The notes under the pieces are model-generated. The model did not search any database, had not been told where the DNA came from, and saw only the letters and a list, made by a program, of their open reading frames with translations. The translations under genes were made by a program, and so were the position numbers. Source: Meandrina meandrites (lineage: Eukaryota; Cnidaria; Anthozoa; Scleractinia; Meandrinidae). From it: a stretch of 64,000 bases of DNA. Of this stretch, positions 57,402 to 64,000 are shown piece after piece (position 1 is the stretch's first letter; each line of letters begins with the position of its first letter). The stretch covers positions 36,027,417 through 36,091,416 of the forward strand of contig OY855904.1 of the NCBI GenBank assembly GCA_963693305.1. The letters are read 5' to 3'.

Positions 57402-57600
57402 ATGTTTAACATGTCTGTCAGACAATTATGTCACCAGACACAAGTGTCCTCGACGGCCCTTTTTTATTTTCCTGAGGAGGATAAAACTGGAATAGGTCCA
57501 ACCCACATCATCCTGGATAATAATGCACCTGCAGTTGGTGCTAAGGTCACAGTCGACTGGCAGGGAGTGCACGCCGCTGCTGAAATAATCGCTCTAAGTG
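57402..57600 (+). CDS. Hypothetical protein, exon A
   Basis: ATG at 57402; donor CTCTAAGTG|GTAAGTG. It reads ALFYFPEEDKTGIGPTHIIL and VGAKVTVDWQGVHAAAEIIA. The short barrel-like pattern (V-x-V-x-W-x-G...AEIIALSD) resembles the N-terminal modules of some invertebrate BEN-domain proteins, but I cannot prove it. It splices in phase 1 to exon B. Confidence 0.6.
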
Positions 57601-57953
57601 GTAAGTGCAACCGCTGTGAATTGTATTTTATATTTTGAGGTGGTCATAGTCCTTCGATAGTTACACATCTACACATTGAGTATATTGCTCGCCTAGAAGA
57701 TAGTAGCATAATTACATTAGCTTCTTTATCGAAGCAACTATAGTTGATATCTTGCTTTTCAAAACATGTGAAGCTGCCTAACTGTCCTATCTGGCTGTTA
57801 CTCACTATGGAATGAAATTATCACGCAATGCAATTATTTTAATTCAATTTTGCTCGTTCAAACAGTTTAATGTCATTTCTAAGCATTCAAATGATGCAAA
57901 GGTTTTATTCAAGCAATTCCGTCTCTTAATTACCTTTTCATTTTCCCTTGTAG

Positions 57954-58075
57954 ATCAGTACTGTGTGTTACACGAAAGCAAGGTAGCTTTCCATAACAAA
58001 AAGAGCAGTCCAGTCGAAGACGACGATAAAGAAAATGGTACCATGCCACCAAGAAAGAAGCCCTGCCCCTATAAC
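57954..58075 (+). CDS. Hypothetical protein, exon B
   Basis: Acceptor TTTTCCCTTGTAG, donor TATAAC|GTAAGA. It reads DQYCVLHESKVAFHNKKSSP, then an acidic stretch EDDDKEN and basic PPRKKPCPYN. The phase fits exon A exactly. Confidence 0.6.
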
Positions 58076-58389
58076 GTAAGAAAAGAGCTCTCTCTCCCTG
58101 ACTGTTTTGTAATAAAAGTTGTTTATTCCATAAGAACTATTAGAGCCGATGTTTGACTGACCATGTCATAAAACTGCATGTTAAATCCAGGCTTTAATTA
58201 CGGTAGAATAAAAGGTGTCTGCAGTTGTAGAAATAGTTCCGAATATTCTCCTGTGTATTTTCCTCCATCACACTCTAGTGATTGAAATGTTAACAATTCA
58301 AGAAACCCTCGCAAAGCCATACATAGATATTATGAAAGTACTGGAAAAAAGACTGAATAACGTTTTTTTTTTATCCTAGTAAAAGGCAG

Positions 58390-58457
58390 CAGCAGGAAAA
58401 AAAACTCAAAGTGGCTGCAAGAACGGCGGCGGAAAAAAGACTGCAAGCAAAAAGAAG
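58390..58457 (+). CDS. Hypothetical protein, exon C (tentative)
   Basis: Between acceptor GTAAAAGGCAG and donor AGAAG|GTAAGT the frame reads QQEKKLKVAARTAAEKRLQA, a basic helix or coiled coil. Another acceptor would give a Gly/Lys-rich frame. No further exon could be placed. Confidence 0.4.
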
Positions 58458-59700
58458 GTAAGTTTATTTGTTTTGTACTTCCGGAGTTTCGCCAATGGGG
58501 AGCTCGCTAGCATAGTCAATTGATGCTTTTTTTTCGTTAACACGTACACCAAAAAAAAAAAGGTAAACTAAGAGTTTTTCTCACCTTTAAGAGCTGACGC
58601 GCATGTTTAGCCATTCAGTGTCAGAGATTTGAGCGCGCTTAACTGTGGATCTTGCCGCATGTGAAGTCGAAAGAAGTATTTTTAGTATTATCACATGTAT
58701 TTACCAGTATATGCAAATATGGTAATAACTTTGTGTTGAATGAAACAGACAATGCGTCCTTTGTTTGCGTGCCATCCACTGAATGTGTTAAAGAAAAGGT
58801 TTTTTTGCAACTGTTAGAAGATCTGAAAAAAAAAAGGCCTGACCTAAATAAATCAAAAGCATTTCTACTTCTAGTGCTGACAGGTGTTTTAAGCTTTACA
58901 GTTTACCAGAATCTGACTAATGTTTGTTTTTCAAAACTGTAAATCAGAAAATCACTCGACGACCAGTGAACATGCATCTCAAGTTTCATCAAAACAATTT
59001 TATCAGGGCTTATTTATCTGTTAGTTTTCTTTCTGATTGCTTTCTCCAAGCGAAAACTGAAGACACAATTATAACCAATGAAAAATTGTTCAAACAAAGC
59101 TGCTGCCGGCGCTGTGGAGTCGGCAAAAACAATAACATTTATGAACATCATTTCTGTGAGATGCATGACCCGACGTCGCTAATGCCGAGCGGATTTGTTG
59201 AGTCGGAAATTATTTTCAATAAGTACTGTAGCTTGGTTTTTGATTTCGATTGAAAATGAGACGAGGCGATCTTGATATACGCTTATAAAACGCAGCGACA
59301 TTCTTCCAGAAGATAATTGTTTACCCATTACACCGACGTCCGGAGGCGTTGCAAATTCAAACAAGATAAAGCGTAAAACAAACAAACTTTCTGTTGATAA
59401 TTTCAACTTCACCGATTTGACAACGCACCGCAAACAGAAATCTCTGATACAATAGAAAGTACAACAATTTCTTGCGAGTAATATACTCCATACTAAACGG
59501 TTCAGTGACTCTCACGAGAAAGGAGACTCGTCTCGAAAGAAACAAGACTCATCTCAAGAGAAACGAGACACGTCTCACGAGAAACAAGACGAGAGGTGGT
59601 AACTTACATTTGAGCGGTACTGTACCTCAACTCTTTGCACATGATGTTAGAGAAAATATAATTCATAAAAAGCTATCTTTGATCCAATGTGTAATGTTCT

Positions 59701-59843
59701 ACACACATATAAAATACTGGTTCTAGCACAATTTATCTGTAAACATCTTAAAAACAAAAAATTCGGCCCTTGAGGCCCTCATTTTTTGGGGTAAAATTTT
59801 TGTACACATAAGTGTGCTAGAACGCAGTATTTTATATGTGTGT
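59701..59843. repeat. 143-bp hairpin repeat
   Basis: ACACACATATAAAATACTGG and its inverse (GTATTTTATATGTGTGT) share TTCTAGCACA/TGTGCTAGAA. The centre carries GGCCCTTGAGGCCC. It directly precedes the ORF at 59870. Confidence 0.75.
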
Positions 59844-59869
59844 GTGGTTTGTGAGAAAATAACGCAAGC

Positions 59870-60232
59870 ATGGAAGTAAACAAAGAGCGTGACCCCAAAA
59901 CGAGCAAGCGGTTGTGTCACAAAAAATATTTTCTATTGAAGAAATGTATGCACTGTCTATATACAAAAGTGTGCCAGAATTATTTTCCAATTGAAGAATT
60001 ATCTGCACAAGTATATACGCCAAGATGGGTAGAGGAAGAAACGGCCCTGTGGAACAAAGCATTAAAAAATCAAAAAAATCAAAATACCAAGAAAGGGGTG
60101 GCAATTTTCATATATTTCACCCGCACTATAAACAACATCATTCATTATTTTTATCAGAAGGCTTACTAGCAGAAATGAAAAAAATGAGTCCGCAAAATTT
60201 AATGAATATTCTTTTGCCAAACAAATGCGAAT
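59870..60232 (+). pseudogene. Small Cys/Lys-rich ORF with a frame slip
   Basis: From ATG 59870: MEVNKERDPKTSKRLCHKKY, then CMHCLYTKVCQNYFPIEEL and VEEETALWNKALKN. After about 60095 the plausible sequence moves to another frame (LAEMKKMSPQNLMNILLPNK). The C-x2-C-x5-C spacing could bind zinc. Family not recognised. Confidence 0.4.
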
Positions 60233-60295
60233 AGGGACATTAGTTATTCATTTAAAAAGAAACGCCAACCCTGTTATATCGGTCGGAAATCTGAG

Positions 60296-60622
60296 ATGGT
60301 AGTCACAAACGCACTAACAGTTACCGAGGCAATAAAAAGGTTACCGCCAGAATTAAGGGAAAAGATTTTCAAACACTACCTCGCAATAAAAATATGGGAA
60401 AGAAATGAAATGGGTTGGAACAAGGTTCATGGCCAACTGATGGAGGGACCTTTTTGTGACAAAAAAGGAAGGTTTTCTAAAATATTTATTTGCAGCAAAT
60501 GCAACCATTGTGAGCGAACAGGACTATGTGTCTTGTGTTTAAAAAATAATGTTAAACACTATTTAGTGGAACACCGCTGGGATGTTTATGATTTTGAAGA
60601 GAAATTTTTGAAATGGTGGTGA
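60296..60622 (+). CDS. Small cysteine-rich protein, unknown family
   Basis: 108 codons, ATG to TGA. The N-terminal half TEAIKRLPPELREKIFKHYL resembles an F-box-like helix pair (LPPEL...I). The C-terminal half has C-x2-C-x2-C and CVLCLKNNVKHYL, a possible zinc cluster, and a highly aromatic end (VYDFEEKFLKWW). Codon usage and length look protein-like, but there is no known domain. A 58-bp tandem array starts 15 bp after the stop. It could belong to a mobile element or a multicopy gene family. Confidence 0.5.
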   Translation: MVVTNALTVTEAIKRLPPELREKIFKHYLAIKIWERNEMGWNKVHGQLMEGPFCDKKGRFSKIFICSKCNHCERTGLCVLCLKNNVKHYLVEHRWDVYDFEEKFLKWW

Positions 60623-60636
60623 GCGGCAGCCTCAGT

Positions 60637-60978
60637 GAATATTTAATGGCTTACACCGTAAGTCGAAGGGCTAAAAATATCTATTACAATCAATAAATAT
60701 TTAATGCCTTACACCGTAAGCCGAAGCGCTAAAAATATCTATTACAATCAATGAATATTTGATGGCTTACACCGTAAGCCAAAGCACTAAAAATATCTAT
60801 TACAATCAATGAATATTTAATGGCTTACACCGTAAGTCGAAGGGCTAAAAATATCTATTACAATCAATGAATATTTAATGGCTTACACCGTAAGCCAAAG
60901 CACTAAAATTATCAAATTACAATCAAGAATATTAATGGCTTTCGCCATATGTCAAAGTGCAAAATATCTGATTACACT
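60637..60978 (+). repeat. 58-bp tandem array with hairpin core
   Basis: Five regular 58-bp units start at 60637, 60695, 60753, 60811 and 60869, with a decayed sixth. Each holds TGGCTTAC-ACC-GTAAGCCA or a near variant, an 8-bp perfect hairpin, followed by CTAAAAATATCTATTACAAT. Confidence 0.93.
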
Positions 60979-61379
60979 GAAAGCTCACACGAATGACTCT
61001 TGTCTTTAACAGCTCCATAATTTTTTTCCCCTGAAAGATATTTCAGTCTTTTTAAAACTTGTCCCTGCAAGCATGAGAAGTAAACAAGTCGTTTTGCATC
61101 TCTCTCAGCTGAGTCAAGTTTACGTAATGTGTTCAAACATGTGTTAAATCGCTCAGAACTTTGAATACTGTCTCTCAGTTTTACACTTGCAACATTTCTA
61201 GATGTTGTTGTTCTTTCTTTCGGCTTTAAAACCAAATCAGGAAACAGCTCTTCAGTCAGGCGTACTTCAGGGTAAATCTTTACCAACTCTTCGAATAGCG
61301 ATTTAACCTCTTCACTCCCGTTTGAAGCATTCACGAACTCATCTCTCAGCTTTCCAAGATCAGTTCGAAAGGATAAAAC
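60972..61379 (-). CDS. Hypothetical helical protein, partial
   Basis: Open frame without an upstream ATG, reading KLRDEFVNASNGSEEVKSLF, FPDLVLKPKERTTTSRNVAS and LNTLRKLDSAERDAKRLVYF. It is strongly helical with a coherent composition, so it may be the last exon of a gene or a captured fragment. Family not recognised. Confidence 0.4.
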   Translation of the reverse strand, partial: VLSFRTDLGKLRDEFVNASNGSEEVKSLFEELVKIYPEVRLTEELFPDLVLKPKERTTTSRNVASVKLRDSIQSSERFNTCLNTLRKLDSAERDAKRLVYFSCLQGQVLKRLKYLSGEKNYGAVKDKSHSCELSV

Positions 61380-61558
61380 CGCGTCTTGTCAATTTTTGTT
61401 CTAACCAAACAACAAGAATTGTCTATTCGGTCGAAAATGTAGCAACTGAATAGATTTTAAGTGTGTGGTATTGATATTGAGCTTGTTTCCATAGAAACAC
61501 GGCAAAATATTTACCGCGAGAATTTTCTAGAAAGGTACACGTGGCGTCATAAGCACTA

Positions 61559-61709
61559 GACATGCATGGGTACACATGCTTGACCGAGGGAAACCACCGT
61601 GTTAATTAATGACATGCATGGGTACACGTGCATGACGGCGTAAACCACAGTGTTAATTAGTGGCACGCAATATGTGCACAACGGCGGGAAACCACAGTGT
61701 TAATTAATG
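61559..61709 (+). repeat. Three degenerate ~51-bp repeats
   Basis: GACATGCATGGGTACACATG...GTGTTAATTAAT occurs three times with decreasing similarity. Each ends in the palindromic TTAATTAA region and holds GGAAACCAC. Confidence 0.75.
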
Positions 61710-62000
61710 GCAACATAGAGATTCTGGAACATAAAAGGTCTGTTATATTTTGTAAACCCCATCGGCCCGCTTATGAATTTTCTTTTCTTTCAAACACTGA
61801 ACAACTTCGCGTGTTATATCTCTCAACTGTCTAAGACATGCCGGTGTGAAATATTCATTCACAAGAAAAGAAATGAAATGTGTTACCACGATCATGATTT
61901 GAAATATGTGACCTCTCACGTGAAAACGTGCCTAACGGCTAGCCGTTTCTGAACGGATAGCCGTTCGGTAGCCATTCGTCAGCCGTTCGAACGGAATGGG

Positions 62001-62254
62001 TTGCCGTTCGAACGGGTCGAGCTATCCGTTCAGAAAAAATTGTCAGCCGTTCAAACCGTTCGAGCTATCCGTTCAAAAAAAATTGCCAGCCATTCGAACG
62101 GCTCGAGCTATCCGTTCAAAAAAAGTTGCCAGCCGTTCAAACGGCTCGGGCTATCCGTTCAGAAAAAATTGTCAGCCGTTCGAACGGCTCGGGCTATCTG
62201 TTCAGAAAAAATTGTCAGCCGTTCGAACGGATTGAGGTATCCGTTCAGAAAAAA
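62001..62254 (+). repeat. Left 43-bp subterminal array
   Basis: Five full units (62040, 62083, 62126, 62169, 62212) and a partial one before them. Consensus blocks: TTGTCAGCCGTTCGAACGGC, TCGGGCTATCCGTTCAG and A-rich. ORFs across it (VQKKLSAV... repeats) are artefacts. Confidence 0.93.
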
Positions 62255-62309
62255 AGGGCAACCGTTCGGGCTAGCGCTATCCGTTCAGCCGCTCGCATCG
62301 AACAACTTT

Positions 62310-63460
62310 GTGAAATAAATATTCGCCGTTACGTAGCATTACGAATGAAAATATGTGTTGTTTACAAACACCTCAGGAATATTATAATCACAGTTCTTTT
62401 TCTGCTCCTGAGCTATCTTTCGATTATCGATAAATGCTTTATTCAAGACTTGAGTTTTATTCAATCAAGTTGGCTTTTACCGGGATGAAAACTTCATAAG
62501 TTGTAATACGGCTGTCAACAACGAGCGTGACAGCGATTATAGCATTCGCGGCAAAGTTGAAATATGTAGTCATGAAAACAAACACATAAAAAGTTTGTTT
62601 CCTACATGTAAGTTTGTGAACGCTCACTACGATCGAATTAAAGTTTTACGCAAGATCAGGGAATCAATGACATTATTTTGCAGGAAATGTGTTATCTTTC
62701 GGGAAACGTTCATCGTTGATTATGCAAATGTCGGCTTCTTCCCACGAGTTGTTTACTTTGTTGTTCGGCTAGAAGTTTCGTTTCTTTTGCAGATAAGAAT
62801 AATTCATTATATCTCACTGTAACGTTTTTCGGTCAGTTTGAAATTGGATGCTCAGATCGCTTGGTCGGCGATCAGTGTTTATATTTGCGGCTTACATGTA
62901 AATATTGAAAAGTTTTAAGAAATGAAGCATGTGCATTACGTCCTGCCGTCCCAGACATGTGTATGCGGGGAAACAACTTGACGATCAAAACATTGATTTG
63001 GCTTCTTATATATCCGATCTGTGGTGCAAAGTTGAAAGAAATAATAAATATCCAGACATTTGTCGTGTAATAACACCTTTCAAGTATACATATACGTGAA
63101 TTTTAAACAACGTTCTCAGTCGCTGACACAGCACATTCCGACAGAAGTGTGACCTTCGCGCGTCGAGTTGTCTCACGTTGTCACGATTGTTATTTTACTT
63201 TTTATCTACGCTTCTGCTGTTTTGCCCTTCTATATTTATTTTCTTTTAAAGAACAGGAATGCACCAAGCAAATTCGAAAGATTTTGACTTCAGGCAGTAC
63301 ATATTTTAGCATATTATGCTAATAATACAGTATATATACTGTAAGCTTTTAAGCCAGTTACACCATCGGATTCATTATATTACTATATACCGACGCAGAT
63401 CATACGCCATTAGTTATTGGCCTAAAATGTTACGGTATAGAAATTACCAGTTTATACACT
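62310..63460. other. Interior of the TIR element, no gene seen
   Basis: AT-rich, with only short ORFs of no recognisable family. Confidence 0.5.
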
Positions 63461-63500
63461 CATCTACCGTTCGAAAATTACCTTTAGCCGTTCATCCGTT

Positions 63501-63672
63501 CGACCCTATCCGTTCGAAAATTTTCTTCAGCAGTTCAGCCGTTCGACCTTATCCGTTCGAAAATTTTCTTCATCCGTTCAGCCGTTCGACCTCATCCGTT
63601 CGAAAATTTTCTTTATCCGTTCAGCCGTTCGACCTCATCCGTTCGAAAATTTTCTGCATCCGTTCAGCCGTT
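63501..63672 (+). repeat. Right 43-bp subterminal array
   Basis: Four full units (63501, 63544, 63587, 63630): CGACCTTATCCGTTCGAAAA, TTTTCTTCATCCGTTCAGCC and GTT. The period equals that of the left array but the spacer sequence differs. Confidence 0.93.
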
Positions 63673-63786
63673 CGCTTTATCCGTTTCGAACGGCTTGCCT
63701 ACCTGTTTCTCATCCGTTCGCTTCCCGTGCGTTCGGCCGTTCTAACGGATACCGTTAGGCACGTTTTCGCGGGAGAGGTCACATAT

Positions 63787-64000
63787 AATTAAAAATCTTT
63801 TTTTTTTTTCAAATGTTAAAAGCACCAGTCGAGCCGTCATACAACGTCACGCGTGAAGGTGACGCACTTGTAACGCATTCACCTATTTTTTGTAAGACTC
63901 TGCTTTTTCCCTCAAAAGTTAATTCAAATTTGTGCTGGACGCCGCGAGTTTTTTTCTAAATTCTTCTCTTATTTCATTTCTGATCTTTTTAAGATCTGGC
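63787..64000. other. Right flank, no gene seen
   Basis: A poly-T run at 63798 and no supported ORF. Confidence 0.4.

Larger units (their letters stand above)
55970..59622. mobile_element. TA-flanked DNA element, 3.65 kb, carrying a spliced gene
   Basis: TIRs CAGTACTGCTCAAATGTAAG and, inverted, CAGTACCGCTCAAATGTAAG continue through TTACCACC (27 of 28 identical). TA stands on both sides (55968-55969, 59623-59624). Just inside, the right end has four 21-bp units of the CGAGTCTCGTTTCTCTTGAGA kind and the left end at least one. The interior holds a pogo-like remnant, a hairpin MITE and exon-like coding sequence. No known transposase domain is recognised. Confidence 0.7.
61904..63786. mobile_element. 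TIR element with mirrored 43-bp arrays, 1.88 kb
   Basis: 35-bp TIRs (61904-61938 and 63752-63786) agree at 33 positions: ATATGTGACCTCTC, then GAAAACGTGCCTAACGG. Behind each TIR is an array of units with a period of exactly 43 bp, built from CCGTTCGAACGG-type motifs. The middle (62310-63460) has no transposase or other recognised ORF. It appears to be a non-autonomous DNA transposon with clustered transposase-binding sites. The target duplication is ambiguous (ATAT at most). Confidence 0.85.

Noticed and set aside
61985..62265. CRISPR-like look of the 43-bp array
   Set aside because: There are no unique spacers, the host is a eukaryote, and the array belongs to a TIR element.
61996..62488. 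ORFs with VQKKLSAV/IRSEKIVSRSNG repeats
   Set aside because: They follow the 43-bp array, read through in three frames, and carry no domain.

Overview
The window is eukaryotic, AT-rich, intron-rich and densely packed with transposable elements. The one large host gene is a metazoan-type BLM (Bloom syndrome RecQ helicase) homologue. Together with the repeat content (CR1/L2-like, RTE-like, Ty3-like and Penelope-like retroelements, many short terminal-inverted-repeat and fold-back elements, long (TATG)n and (TTA)n tracts) this suggests a cnidarian, possibly an anthozoan such as a stony coral. The taxon is an inference; the sequence names no species.

Layout. 1-296: last visible exon of a LicD/fukutin-like phosphotransferase gene (+). 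1.3-3.4 kb: broken CR1-like retrotransposon (-). 4.0-6.8 kb: fold-back repeats, including a 640-bp palindrome carrying a CRE + YY1 promoter-like block and the start of a THAP-like ORF. 7.2-53.5 kb: BLM on the minus strand. I place 22 coding exons whose splice phases all agree; together they give 4,260 nt, or 1,419 codons plus stop. They encode an acidic/SUMO-interacting N-terminus, an array of ten 12-residue proline-rich repeats, a BDHCT-like segment, a complete RecQ helicase core, the RQC zinc and winged-helix domains and a conserved basic C-terminal tail. No HRDC domain is visible. The true N-terminus lies upstream and is unresolved.

The BLM introns hold most of the mobile DNA: a TTAA-flanked element containing a 400-bp (TATG)n tract (12.3-13.7 kb), a nested fold-back element (19.0-21.0 kb), a Penelope-like remnant with a GIY-YIG domain (21.4-21.75 kb), pogo/Tigger-like TA-flanked MITEs (29-31 kb), a decayed Ty3-like LTR retrotransposon with an RTE-like RT nested in it (33-38.6 kb), an L2-like element (43.4-45.65 kb) and a Mutator-like element with a 9-bp target duplication (46.2-47.0 kb). 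Upstream of the BLM exons are a 463-bp element with a 6-bp target duplication, a Penelope/hammerhead-like fold-back, a hAT transposase remnant and a 3.65-kb TA-flanked element holding an intron-containing gene of unknown function.

The right end (59.6-64 kb) has small cysteine-rich ORFs of unknown family, a 58-bp tandem array just behind one of them, and a 1.88-kb TIR element whose two ends both carry arrays with a 43-bp period built on CCGTTCGAACGG-like motifs. The element architecture (subterminal arrays, hammerhead-like cores) and the HRDC-less, repeat-bearing BLM are the parts that most deserve a second look.
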